In this document: positions 24,770 to 37,218 of the stretch, in pieces
Position numbering within the stretch: the stretch's first letter is position 1
Layout: every line of letters starts with the position of its first letter
Assembly (NCBI RefSeq): GCF_021018805.1
Contig: NC_086247.1
Location: forward strand, 97,047,338 to 97,111,337
Length of the DNA stretch: 64,000 nucleotides
Direction: 5' to 3'
Source: Prinia subflava
Taxonomy: Eukaryota; Chordata; Aves; Passeriformes; Cisticolidae
Program-made: the position numbers and the translations under genes
The notes under the pieces: model-generated
Told to the model about the DNA's origin: nothing
The model's input: only the letters and a program-made list of their open reading frames with translations
The model's database searches: none

Positions 24770-27700
24770 ATTTGAGTACAATTATATTATTGAAATTGTC
24801 TAGGCTGGCAATATTTGTAAATACCTATATCAGCTTTCTTATATGCAAGCACATGACAAATAGTCTTTGCCTCCTTCCTTCAAGTCTGCGACTGTTAAAG
24901 CAGCAGTCCAACCCTGCCTCTTCTGATGGTGAGATATAGCCACACACTCTGGTGTGGGCTTTGCAGCTCCCCACTCATCTCACCGTCATGGACCGAATTC
25001 CACAATTGCTGGTGTTAGTGAGAGACTTCAGTGTGCTGGCTGACATCCTCTCCCAAGCATCTCAGCCTATCCTTTCACTTGGATTTTCTTTCTTTAGTTC
25101 AGTGAATGTATTTAGTGCTGGCAGAGCCCTCAACAGTCTAGGTAAAAGGCAGGGGAAAATACCCATTTTCAAGCAGTCTCCTACACAAAGGAGGACTTAG
25201 CTAACTCTCTTTGGATGACTACAGACTTTTCTTGAAAGTACACCTAGATGCTGTAACAGCAGAAGTGCAGTTTAGATGTCTTGTTCTTTCCTGTAAGCAT
25301 CCAAGAATCATTGTTGGTTTGCATACAATGAAACATTGTTTTACTAGTTGTTCTACAGCAGGACTTACCCTTTTCTCAGAGTAGGAAGTGAAAAAGCTGT
25401 GGAGACAACAGAAATCAGGAAAATAATAGAAAAGGAATGTCCAGATTCTGATACTTAAATATAATTACATATATTATTACAATTATGAAATTAACTTCAT
25501 AATTGTTAGAAGCAAAAATCCTTGTGTTCACATTAAATCTCATCAATTTGCTTAAGATAGCATTATATTTTGGAGATTGGTCTTCTGAGTCGTTGGTCTT
25601 GTTGGAAACAAACAATAGTCAGTAAGGTTTTGGGAACACCGGACTTTGTTCAAAATTTGTCTACTTCAGCTTTTGTCTACTCCATACTTTCATCCCTTAC
25701 TGTCTAAAAAGGTTTTGTGGAATATAAAGGTTCTGATATGAGAGATATGGTATACAAATTAACAAAAATGAAAATTTACTCAAAGGGTAGCTTGATTTAA
25801 AAAATCTTGTGTCTCTTGCAAGTATCTTTCTTGTTATTCTGAATTGAGTAACTAATTCTTTCCAGTGTTCTTAACCTCTTCAAATTCTCATTCAGGCCTC
25901 AGAATCCTCATGCATGTTTCTTAGTTAAAAAAAAAAAAAGCGTCTACTAATTATATCTATGAGCAGTCTCACAAGCTATTTCTGAAATATGGGCACTAGA
26001 ACTGTAAAAACATGATATAGAAATTTTTATGCCATTACTCAAGAACAGCTGAACTCATAAAACTTCAAGTTTAGGCAATGATCTGGGCCTGGTCTTTTTC
26101 TTGTTCACCGTATTTCCTTGACTGCTTGGCAAGCTGGAGGCTTCTGTAGCTATTTATATGACTAGATGGATTTTGCAAGGTTTCTGAAGAGGGACATTAG
26201 TCATGACAAATGGCCAGCGCTCTCACCACTGTCACTGAGGGTCAAAGCAATCCATTGGCTGGACACTCTGTCTGCATCTCCTCTGTGAAAGCCTTTTATC
26301 AGTTCTATTCCCCGAGACAATTTACCAGCAAGCCACAAAAATATACTGGTAAGCTTCAGTCAAGATCTTGAAGGAAAAGTCTCCCAGTGTTTCCTACCAT
26401 AGAACTAGCTCCATTATACCATAATAAGACATCAGAAACTATCTCTTAGAATAGTACTTATATCTCAGCTGGTTATTTCACTAGAATAGGAGAAATAAAA
26501 AGAGAAATAAAAATAATTAAAACAAACAGAAAATATAAACCAAATTAGCTATACTGTAATGGATCTCCAAACAGAGAGGAAGTAGGTCTTCTAATTTCTT
26601 CTTCATTGAAGCAAATCACACTTACTGCTGAAATGTCACACAACTGACAAATTCAACTTCAAAATACTTTTCTGGCTTCTCCTTTCCCTGTAAATACATC
26701 ATTTCACAGACCATAAAAGTAGAAAGGCCATACTGGGATTCCGTCTCTTAACTTTGTTGGTAATGCTGTGTGGGAAAGATTTTTGTTTCATCTGTATTTT
26801 GTGCTAAGTTGCAGTGGAGACAGTGCCTGTGCTGTTGTTTCAGAAGCTGCCACAGGCATACATTCTGTCATTACAGTTTGAGTCCAGTGTGTTTCCAGAA
26901 GCATATATCTTGTTTCTCTCCTCTTTTGTTTTCCTCCTTCTCCCAAAAAACAAAGTGTTGTGAAGGTACAAATCAAAAGATCTGAGTTAGTACATTATTA
27001 TGCTGTGGACAGTGTTTCAGTGATGGCAGACAAACCAGGACATTTGGGAGCCCAGCAGTAAGTACTGCTTTGTCTTGAAATATCCAGTGAATGTGCAGTC
27101 CAAGATATTTTTCAGAGGTATGCAAGGTTTTTTTTTTTCTTTAGTGCTGGATGCCCTCATATGTATTACTTACCTAATAGATGAGCTTAATTTTCTGGGT
27201 CCTATTAATGCTTCACCTGCATGCCACCAGTTACATGCAGCTGGGTGAAGTGGTTAACCCCTCTGCATTTATTAGTACACCAGTACCTTTGCTCAGCACA
27301 GCCAGTGGGTCATTTTCCTCTATTGAGGATAACCTAATACAACCAGAAAACTTTGTGGTTAAAACAACCAACTGACTAACCAACCAACCACCAAAAAACC
27401 AAAAAAACTTTATATATGGGTTAACAATTAATATCTTGATCTTCCCTCTTCCCTTTCTTTCTGACCAATATTATTGAAGGAATTATTTTTTTTTTATCCT
27501 CTATTTGCATAAAAAAAGAACAGCTCAGACTAGAAAATTCCAGGTTAGTTTTGAGCCTAGGACCCTGAAAAACCGTCTGGACTAGGCTTTAATTCAAAGT
27601 AACTCATGGACATTATGGCTTAGTCATTACTTAGTTCTTCAGAATGGGGATATAAATTTTAGGTCATGCTGGAAGCTTAATAAAAGACACCTTGAATTTT

Positions 27701-28280
27701 TGCTTATAACGAGCTAAGAGTGGTTGAAAGATCTATTGAACTCACTTTTCCCCACACCCTCCTTGCTTGTACACTGTACTGTTTGCTGCTCACAGAGAAT
27801 TCTTAAAATTTTATTTCCTGCTACATTCTACTCTGTCACTGAAAGATGACACATTTGCAATGCAAAATGTATCTACAGAGTGGATATCCTAGTTTAGATC
27901 CAAATTTGTAACAGTTCATTAGTCTTTTTATTGAAATTATGTAATATTTAAGCTCTTCACTTTCTCAGTATCATTGTAAATTATGGTTACTGTGAAACTC
28001 CAGCTATATAAATACAGGATGAAGCTTCGGTGTAGTTTTGCCAAAAGTGCAGACAGGGTTTACAGTGAAATGGAAGTCCAACATGAATTAATACTATTAG
28101 ATTTTCAATAAGTTTCCTCCCAGAGACTGAGATTATAAACCACAGTTTTACAACTGAGATATTTCCTGCCTATTTCAACTAAAATAGCATCTACTTTGGG
28201 AAAACACATTTTAAGGAAGATGTATGAGAAGTGAAGAAATCCAGAGGAGTAAACTCAAAGGCCTAAAGAACTGGCACATA
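24770..28280. other. AT-rich unique DNA, no recognised feature
   Basis: A poly-A run lies at 25927-25939 and a small AACC-rich patch at 27362-27410. No other feature is supported. Confidence 0.5.
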
Positions 28281-28282
28281 CA

Positions 28283-28343
28283 CAAAAACCAAACCAAACC
28301 AAACCAAACCAAACCAAAACAAAACAAAACAAAACAAAACAAA
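28283..28343 (+). repeat. Pentanucleotide repeat (AACCA)n then (AAAAC)n
   Basis: About six AACCA units pass directly into about five AAAAC units with an unchanged 5-base period. It looks like one array in which a C-to-A variant spread through one half. The plus-strand ORF across it (K, N, Q and T strings) is an artefact. Confidence 0.95.
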
Positions 28344-28381
28344 GAAGATATGAAGATGAAAGAAGAAAAATCACAGTCTCT

Positions 28382-28640
28382 TGTCACAGATGACACGAAA
28401 AGAACCACACGAGGACACACTGGTGAGCGAAGAAGGAAAAGGGGCAAGTTTATTTACAAAACTCAATTTTATATATTTCCTATGGGGCTTGTGGATTGGA
28501 GGATAGAATTCCACCTCTCAAACCACATTGGTCAAGCTAAGTGTCAATCAACTTTCTCCTCCCACCTAGAAATATGTAAACAATGAAAGACAGCAAAATA
28601 TGGCCACAGTTTATAGCTGAAAGTGTGATAAAGTAAAAAT
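28382..28640 (-). mobile_element. Probable ERV LTR (minus sense)
   Basis: The left end TGTCACAGATGACACG gives a minus-strand terminus ending TGTGACA. On the minus strand there is a CCAAT box (near 28528), TATATAAA (about 28477 to 28470) and AATAAA (about 28455 to 28450) in that order, the arrangement of a short retroviral promoter/polyA unit. A few CpGs survive. The right end is not defined, and I find no target duplication, so the boundary at ~28640 is approximate. No internal genes are seen. Confidence 0.5.
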
Positions 28641-31248
28641 TCTGACTCCAATATGAAGAACATTACAGAAGGCTTAGAAAAGTCTTCAAAACCAGAGTGA
28701 GTGCTTCAGAGGGGGAAGGGAATAAGCCTCACTCAAATTCATGACAATGGACCAAGAAATAACAGACCATAATCAATTTATTTTAATAGTATTCAGGGAC
28801 TAGTATAATTAAACCAAGGATAGACACCTAGCCACATTTAGGAACTATACAAAATTCCTATTCTACATAGCTTACCTCTAGTTATAATCTGACAGGGGAG
28901 GTATGGGGTAGGAGAGAAAGTTATGCATGTGTACTGTACTTAAATGCTCAACTTATTTTCAACAAACCTAGTCAACATGTTTTCACTATACAAAAGTATA
29001 CATAGCATCAACTCTGCCACTAAAGGAGCAACTCATTTTCAGAGTGGTCCAAGAGAGATCCAGATTCCCTTTTTGCAAAATGCAGCTGTATGTAAATTCT
29101 CCATCAACTTGTTTGATAAGACTTTTAAAAGGGCTTACAATGGTTTGTGTAATCTAAGATGGAAGCAGAGGAAAAATACTGACAAGATATTCTTAAGAGG
29201 TCAAAATAACACAAAAGTTTACTTGGAAACTTGGAAAATCAGAGAAGTTTGGCAAAAGGTTTAGTATAAAATCCAATCAACATTAAGCACTTCTCACAGC
29301 ATTAACTTGGCCCATTGAAGTTAGCAAACTTTTAACCCGTTTGATGTAAAGTTGCTCAAAGTATTCCAAGTAGAGGGAATTAAGAGAAAGACAGAAAAGA
29401 TATAGAAGAGGAGACATATAACTACCAATTCCTGGGTTCCAGTGGTGTCCGGATACAAACTGCAAGAGGAAGGTAGGGCCTAGAGAAACATGATGTCCTT
29501 GTGTTTGACCCCTTGGCCCTCCTGGGCCCTTCCCTAGGTGGGACTTCCAGTCATTTGGCCACTCAGAAGTGGAGTAAGAGGACAGTAGAGCACCGTGAGT
29601 GTTTCATGAATGGCAGACACTATGAGACTTGGGTCTGGGGGGTGGAGGACAGTTCACTGCCTCACTAGGGCAAGGCTTTGCCTGCCTTTCCACCAGACAG
29701 AGAAGATTATTTGGCCTCAGTGGTTCTACATTTGTCCCATCTCTCAGTACACATTGTACTGCTAAAAATGTATCAACTACAATACGATTACTCCCTTCCT
29801 TATTTTCTTTCATTTCTTTTTGAACAACTGGTAAATGACACTGGAAATTAGACTGTCTGTTCTCTTGATTTTCTGCAAACCCACCAACCCCAAATGAACC
29901 CTGTGTAGAAAATTCAGATGCTGGGATGAAATACGTCCATGGATATTCAGGCGTTTCGGCACATTTCAGCAGAATGCTGCTTTCAAATTTGAGCTGTCCC
30001 AAATGGTAATCACAACACAGAGACATTCTGGCACAAAAATATAGATAGCAGTACATGAGGTTTATACAAGACAAATGGTAAAAAGGTCTTTCTTCAGTAA
30101 CAGTTATAAGACAGCTTTTTTTCAAGCTGTTTTTCCCAACAACATTTATGCACTTGCATTAACCTCGCATGCAAGTTTTTAGAAAGGCAATGAAGACTAT
30201 TAGATTTGTCAGCCTGTGATCATGTTTTCTGTTTGATAATTAGATTTGGAATCTCTGTTGTATCAGCATTTCTGCCTAGACTTGAGGAACAGAAGGCCAA
30301 AACTCTCCTGTGAATGAGGAATAAACTCACACATCTTTCTAAAGGAAGCACAGTTTTCTGAAGAGAATAAACTATTAGAGTTGGGATTAGCCCAGCTTGC
30401 TCATCGGAACCTGAACAAAATCTTTCTGATATCTCACCAGGCTTTTACGAAGTACAGAATCAAACCTCAAACTTGAGCAGCTGCAGTGAGGGGAGCAGAT
30501 TTCTACCTACCCCTGTGCCAAGGTGTAGTTCAGTAAGCTTTATTTGTTTCTACTACTACTCTGTACTCAGCAATCTGAACAAATTAGACAGAATTAGGAT
30601 GTATCTCTGTATGCATTTATCTTCCAGTAGGTACTTGTAACTCACCCAAAAAGTTCTCAAATTTATGTGAAAATCCAACTGATATAAACAAATCAAAATA
30701 TTCAAGAGATAAGGCTGAGTTTGAGTTATTTTAAATGTATTTTGCCCACAAAACACCTTTAAGCACATCAAAATATTATTGTTTTGTTACTACTAAGCTG
30801 TCCTTGTAGAGCTTAAATCAAGGAACACTGAGAAGATGGATTTAACTGAAACAAGGCCTAAGAAATATTGACCCTCAGAAGCTTCCCTCTAAATAGTTGC
30901 TGTTTCCAGAGTGGGAATTTAATCCATCTCCATCTTTTACAGTCATACCTACCAATTAAATGGAAGGGATTCAGAGCTGTGCATGTCACCTAATGCACAT
31001 TTCTGCGACCACAATGTCAAAACCTCTGCTCTTCTGGAATTAGGAAGAGCTCTTCTGGAACCTCATCTCCTTGGAATTAGGGTTGTAACTTCCAGCACAA
31101 AAGTGAAGATTATCACACTCAGCAGGAAAACTATCATGTCTCTGATTTACCAGCGCCTCACTGCCTTGCTTTCAGAGTTTTCAAGTATGTATTCCTGTTG
31201 GTATGTATACTTGAAAAAAAAAAAAAAAGGAATGTAAGAGAGGTTTTT
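28641..31248. other. AT-rich unique DNA with one long minus ORF
   Basis: Unique sequence. The only item is the 173-codon minus-strand ORF listed separately. A poly-A run lies at 31214-31228, just left of the next LTR. Confidence 0.5.
29604..30125 (-). other. Unassigned 173-codon ORF
   Basis: An uninterrupted minus-strand frame of 173 codons, the second longest in the window. It contains a proline-rich stretch near the C-terminus (CPPPPRPKS) and several cysteines. I recognise no domain, signal peptide or family. Length alone makes it mildly unusual for AT-rich DNA. It could be chance, an exon, or a decayed retrogene or transposon fragment. Confidence 0.2.
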
Positions 31249-31253
31249 CTCGC

Positions 31254-31929
31254 TGTCTGGGTTTAAGACAATTTAAAGAAGTGGACACTCTAAAATGACT
31301 TAACTCCCCTTAGTTTTAACCAATTCCTTTCCACCAATAAGGAGAAATTAAATACAAGTAGATATGAGTGAAAAAATAAGTTTTCTGACAAGCAAAACAG
31401 CAACAGGAAAAAAAAAATAACAGTTAACAATCACTGGATACAAAATTGCTGAAACACCCTGAGAACAAAGAGACTCCTAAAATGGCACAAATACCCTTTA
31501 CAAGATGGTGCCCACCACAGGCAACCTCAGTAGAGAGACAAAGAGAAAATGGCATCTGATCCTCACCCCAGGATAGTGCCCTCTGTGCAATCATGCAGTC
31601 TGGGAGACAAAGGGAAAGGATGGTGACAACATTCCTGGGAAAGTAGGAGCTTACACAGTAGTTCTAGTGGCAGATGGGAATTGCCAGCATGTGTGGCATG
31701 AGTGCCACCACCCTTCACTACTTCCTGCCACCCACTGGGCTCTGACAGAGTTGGTGCTGCTCTTTCTGAATCATGGTTGTGTCAGGGTGGGGGAAGAACA
31801 TGTCTGTCAGCACCCTACCCCAAAATTCTGGTTCTGGCCATGGCACCAGGTCTTAAAGGGACAATATCAAGGGTGGAGGGGAGACAGATAGATATGGAAT
31901 ACAATAATATTTTGGGTTACCCCTGGCAC
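31254..31929. mobile_element. Solo ERV LTR, copy B of a repeated family
   Basis: A 676-bp element from TGTCTGGGTTTAAGAC to TTACCCCTGGCA, with TG/CA ends. It is flanked by CTCGC (31249-31253) and CTCAC (31930-31934), a 5-bp target duplication with one CpG-to-CpA change. It aligns along its length with 12942-13745. TCTTAAAGGGAC (31852) read on the minus strand gives a weak TATA-like TTTAAGA, so the sense strand may be minus, but no AATAAA confirms this. No retroviral genes adjoin. Confidence 0.8.
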
Positions 31930-31934
31930 TCACC

Positions 31935-34900
31935 TATTTCAATGTTAAATACAAATATAATGCAAGACAGGTACGGCCATCATGAAATTAGGTTGAGAGA
32001 TGTTTGCAGGTCTTATTTGAAGATAATTAATGTGAACAGAGTGACATGCTGTGGAAGTAAGATCCCAGGATTTTTTAGCTATCAGATGCAACATTTACTG
32101 TGGTGACTTAAGACTAAAAATAATTCAAGTTTTACCATGACAAAAAGTCACTAATATCATTGTAAGATCTTGGCAATGTCCTTTACCTCCTTCTTGTAAT
32201 TTGGTATAAAATAAAAGCAAGTGTCTGGAACCCTTCTCCTGGGTATCGTACAAGCCCTTTTGATAGAAGTCTTTGGCATTCCACACAAGTGGAATGGGAG
32301 ATGTTACAAAGTTTCTGGGATTAAACTAGTTACAAGCAAACATACAGCATGCAGTCTATTAAAGGAGTCCCTGCTCCGCAACAGTGTTTAAGGTTAAGAG
32401 AAGCATGAGGAAGAGAGGGCAATGAAACAGCCTTGTGCAACAAAAGGGATGAAGGAGGGTATGAAGGACAGTAACAGACACAGGGGTAGGAGAGTCTACA
32501 AACAAGATGAAATTGCTAATACAGTGCTTTCGTGCTCTCTGTACAGATTAGCAGAGTCAATTTGCAAGCCATCACTGTCCATATCTAGATAGAAGTGATG
32601 TGAAAAAAAACCCCATCTATGACTTTTTATCTCCTCTTTTCATCCTCAAAGAAAACTTTAAAGATACCTGTGGTTCACTAGCAGTTTAAGCAAAACCAAA
32701 GTGCTTTCCTTATTACTTCCAGGCATTCATTTAGAGGAGGGATATCAAACTCCCTGTCTGCAAGTTGCAACTGTGGAATGGTCTCTTTCAGCTCCCAGAC
32801 TTCTTGCCACACTTTGGTCACATCTTTGCCATACTAGACCAAGTCATGTTAAGACTCCAGTAAGCAACAGTGAAAAGTACAGTGTTTATACAGTGGCAGA
32901 TGTTACTTTGGAACACTGTCCAGGTCTATCTAGAAGCAAGACTAACACACTGACTAATTTCTCTGCTAGAGATTTCTTTTTTAGTCTCTTAGACACAGAG
33001 GAAACAACCAAGGGGTTAGAAAGCACCAAAGGAAAGGAGATTTTAGATCAAATTCTTTAAAACAAAATATGGAACAGACCATTTCTCTACCTGCAAAGAT
33101 CACTGATTGGGATCAGGTTGTGAGAAGCATACCAAGGCATGAAGGAAAGAGCAATTATTCTTGTTCAAACATGAGCAGTTCCATTCTGCCTGTCTCTCAT
33201 CACTCTCTGGTGAGCCTAGAACTTGCAGCTCAAGTTCTTTCTGCAGGGCAGGACATGCATTGCAGAACCTCACAAGCATCTTCGTATCACATTAAAAGCC
33301 CATGTCATGGCTCAGTATTCTTTCCACAACAGGATTGTTGAGTTACATTCTCATCAGGGAGTGGATCACATATTTGCTTCTGTGCTAACTGATCATAATT
33401 TTCATTAGCTTCATGTAAGTACCCATAATCAGCTGCTTTAATATTGTGCCAGAAAGACAGCTGTGTTAGAACTGGTTAATTTCTTTTCATACCTTAACTT
33501 GCACTAAAAACAAGCTATCACAGAAAAGTCACTGAATTAAATATATTCCTTAGGAGGGGTAATTGGGTCACAGAAGACCTTTTGCATTGGCCAAGGTAGT
33601 CCATTTGGACTTTGGCAGAAGACAGAAAAAGATGTCCACACTGCCACCACATCAGACAGCATCTTGGTCATGTAGGACCATGCTCTTCTTGATTTCATAC
33701 ATGCAGGGACAGTTCATACAGAGGTTGTTTGTCCAACATCTGGAGAAGATAGGGAAAGAGGGACAAGAGGAGGAGAAAGAAGGGTTGAGTGGGGAATCTT
33801 CCAAAAGAAGGTATTTTATTTTTGGAACATAAACAACAAGCTCTGGTGCAGCCGACATGGGAATATGGGTAAGAAGGCCTGGAATCTATTCATAGCTTCT
33901 GCTTCATGCTGTGTGTGTCAGCATGGCTTTGAACAAACTAGGTTAGCGTTCTGCTTCTTTTGCATCTTAACCTGGGTCACCCAGAGGTGATTTAACCTAG
34001 AGATTAAAAATCATGAAAGCACAGTTTGGGGGAGAAGGAAATTATGCCATTCAGCAGCAAATGAAGAGAGGCATGGCACCTCTGCACTGGGTGCTACTGG
34101 CCTTGATGCTGCCACTGGCAGGAAGACATAGAAGAGATCTCTCATCTTCCACTTGCAGGAGGCTGGGAGGCAGTGACAGCAATTTTAAAGGTTGTTTGAT
34201 GAAGTAGCAGCCAGAAAGCACATTTCAGATGACTGCCTTACTGTATAAAGGCCTATTTTTATCCAGGCATATAAGTTCAAGGACATTTCTCTTGCAGTTG
34301 TGGCACTCTCTGCTAGCTCTTTGCCCTAAATTATTAAAAGAGAAGACTGAGCCTCCTTCTTACAGTCAAGCGCAGCATGTATAAACCAAAAATGGATTTG
34401 GAATGGGTAGCATATGTTTTTTTTCAGCAACAGATGCCTAGACGAATGGTACCCTCTATGCAAACACCCCTGAAAAAGGCCATACCAAAGTGGCCATTGG
34501 CAATGCAAGCTGCCTCTTCTGTCATCCAGGCTGCAATGCCTTGGAGAGTGGAGGACTAGAGACAAGTATAAAATAAGTAAAGGCTGCAAGCAGTCCTATA
34601 TTCTTGCCAAAGGACTTTGACAAGCACCCTACACAAGAAGTCCAGTCCTCCCTCTATGCTCAAGGCTGCAGCAGCTTGGATGGAGAGGCCTGAGTGTTCA
34701 GAGAAAGCATTATAGGTACCTGAGACCTACACACAAACTGTCTTCCTGAGATCACACATTATATCTGTCCTAGTAGTTGACTGGATAAATTGTTTGAAGC
34801 ATTTTTTAAATGCTCCTAAAATAATATGGGGAAACATCTACTTACTTTGATGTTTTAATGTACAACTCTCCTCAGCTGCTGTTTTGATATCTGCACTAAC

Positions 34901-37104
34901 GCTGCAATGTGGATCACTGTTTTCTTTTTGAAAGGAGTCTGATGTAGAGGTAGGCTGTGTGAAAGCCAGATAGCTTCACTTTTTTTTTTCTCTTTGATAT
35001 TTACACTCTCCTTGACTCTGATTTCTCTCTTAAAGCCTCCAGAAATACATCTTCTAATCTATGTATAGAAAGGAAGGAACAGAATTTTAAAAAGAACAAT
35101 GACTGAATGAATATGTAACATAATGTGTGAATGTATTTCTTTCATCTTGGACAGAGAAGAGGTGGATCTCCAGACATTCACATCAACCAAATAATCTACT
35201 TTCCTGTATGTTAGTAGCAATGAGCACAGAGGTAGATTGTACCCTACCAAAAAAAAGGGGCAAAAGGTGGTATGATCTCAAGTCAGAAGGTCATATACTT
35301 CTCTGGTTAGTGAAGAAAAATACTTCACTAAAAGAGGGAAAGGCGGTAATCCTATAGGAAAGCCAGTACATCCTTTAAAATTTTATGCAAAATATAATTT
35401 TTAAACCATACAAGTCAAGATTCATTTTCCCCAAGCAGAATACAGTGCGAATTAATGCACAGATGATGTCAGAACAGGTGCTGTATAAATCACACACTTT
35501 TTCTTAAGCATGAGATACCAAATGTGCTTCATTCCCTTGGCATGGACATAAAAATTGGTTGAAAAGGTGAAATGAAAGTCACTGAGCAGCTTTCCATCTC
35601 CATACATATCTATGTCTTGTTGAAGACATGAACAAGAATTCTTCTGTATTATTTGGTCATCATCCAAATTATGCTTATGCAGCATTTTTCTTATGGGGAA
35701 ACACTAAGGGAGACATGTTCTCATGCACCATTTGTGCAGTCATCTGCTGTTAATTATCTCTTCTGTTTCTGGAATATTTTCCATGGGAAAGAGTCCAAGT
35801 ACCTTATAGACATAATTAAATTAAACTTTACAGTAGTTCTGTTAAATAGTGAAGTACTAGTTCTTCCAGCTGAAATAACCAGTAATGAAAGTTTGAGTTA
35901 TTTGTCCAGATCTGATAAATTTTTACACAGTTTATCCCATCTGGTAAATAATCTCAGGCCATTTTCAACCTGTTGCCACTACACTGAACCCAGGAGTTTT
36001 GTGCTGATAAAAGAAAGGTGGCAGACTCTATCTGAGTATATCAAATGGCAGACAATCTATCAATTCTTTCAACATTTTTTCTTCTGGCTAAAGACTACCA
36101 TTACTAAAAAAATATATGCTATCTTTCCTTTTGAATTTGTAAACCTTCAGGTTCCTTTTCCTGACAGATCCAAGAGACCTTTGGTAATGACATCTCCCCA
36201 TGGAAACAGAACTTGTTTTTTGGAGACAAGGTGGCCTAGTTACACAGTAGTCTCCTGAAAAACCTTTCTTCAACAACTTCATTTCCCAATATTCCTGCTT
36301 CTTATGTGAGGAGTGTTATTTTACAGGAAGAACTTTACATTCTTCCCTCTTACACTCACTCAAACTTTATCTGGAAATGTCCAGAAATCATCCCTCATTT
36401 TAACTCTGTACTTCAGTTACTATTAGCTTGACTGTACCTTTGAATGCAGGATTTTAATCCCGTCACTGTATCTTCTCCAGATTATATTTTTCAAGTCTTT
36501 CTTCTTAAGCTAGTATTTTCTTCAAACCTCAAATCTTATTACTATCTTTTAATAATTTGCTGCAACATTTCAGTAAGTTTTTCTCAAATGCTGGCATAGG
36601 GGTTTTATAGGTTACCCCAATATTATTTTAGTCAATGCATTTTCAACTATGTATGCAGCAATAAAAAACATCTCTTTGCTATCCTGTTTATTCACTGAAA
36701 AAGCTCAGCTCAAGCATTACAGTGAAAGTTAAACATACAAAGAAAAATTTTCCACCTATAGCTATTTAATCATATTATGTCAAATACTTTGAAATTTTTG
36801 TACTGCAAATACTACTCATATTAACTATCCTATTTAAATTACTAGAACTACTCACTAAAAATGCACAAAAATTTGACTAAGAATTATAGACATAGCCCTG
36901 GTCTAAACAATATGATAACATACTTCCTTTTTTTACATAATTGTAACTAAAGATGTTTATTTTAACAGTAGCTTCCTGGCTGCAAATAGACAGCTCTCTT
37001 GATTTCCAGCCTATTTGCATCCCGTCATGTAAGTTTACACTGTCCATATCAACTTGCACAAGAATAAGCTCTGATTCTCAACAACAGCCCTCTTATACTG
37101 GTTT
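31935..37104. other. AT-rich unique DNA with one long plus ORF
   Basis: No CR1 or LTR landmarks are recognised across five kilobases. Apart from the ORF at 35653-36258, ORFs are at most ~120 codons and unremarkable. Confidence 0.5.
35653..36258 (+). other. Unassigned 201-codon ORF, longest in the window
   Basis: The frame opens with TTG at 35653; the first ATG is at 35671, leaving 195 codons. The translation is rich in F, L, S and aromatic residues with no obvious domain, signal peptide or repeat. A weak hydrophobic patch lies around codons 135-155. In DNA this AT-rich, a 200-codon open frame is uncommon by chance, but nothing in its sequence tells me it is a gene. No CCAAT or TATA element or splice signal is convincingly linked to it. 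Confidence 0.2.
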
Positions 37105-37218
37105 ATAGATAGATATAGATATAGATGTAGATGTAGATGTAGATGTAGATGTAGATGTAGATGTAGATGTAGATGTAGATGTAGATGTAGATGATATAGA
37201 TATAGATATGTATGTATT
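37105..37218 (+). repeat. (TAGATG)n hexanucleotide array with TAGATA edges
   Basis: A core of about 11 perfect GATGTA/TAGATG units (about 37124-37193) is flanked on both sides by TAGATA-type units. The variant units at both edges fit expansion of a derived hexamer inside an older TAGATA repeat. The minus-strand ORF of alternating H and L is a translation of this array, not a gene. Confidence 0.95.

Noticed and set aside
28224..28586. 120-codon plus ORF rich in K, N, Q and T
   Set aside because: It spans the AACCA/AAAAC array and runs into an LTR; its length comes from the repeat lacking stops in that frame.
12942..31929. A single provirus with LTRs at 12942 and 31254
   Set aside because: The right copy has its own flanking duplication, no retroviral genes were recognised between them, and a separate CR1/LTR nest lies in the interval.
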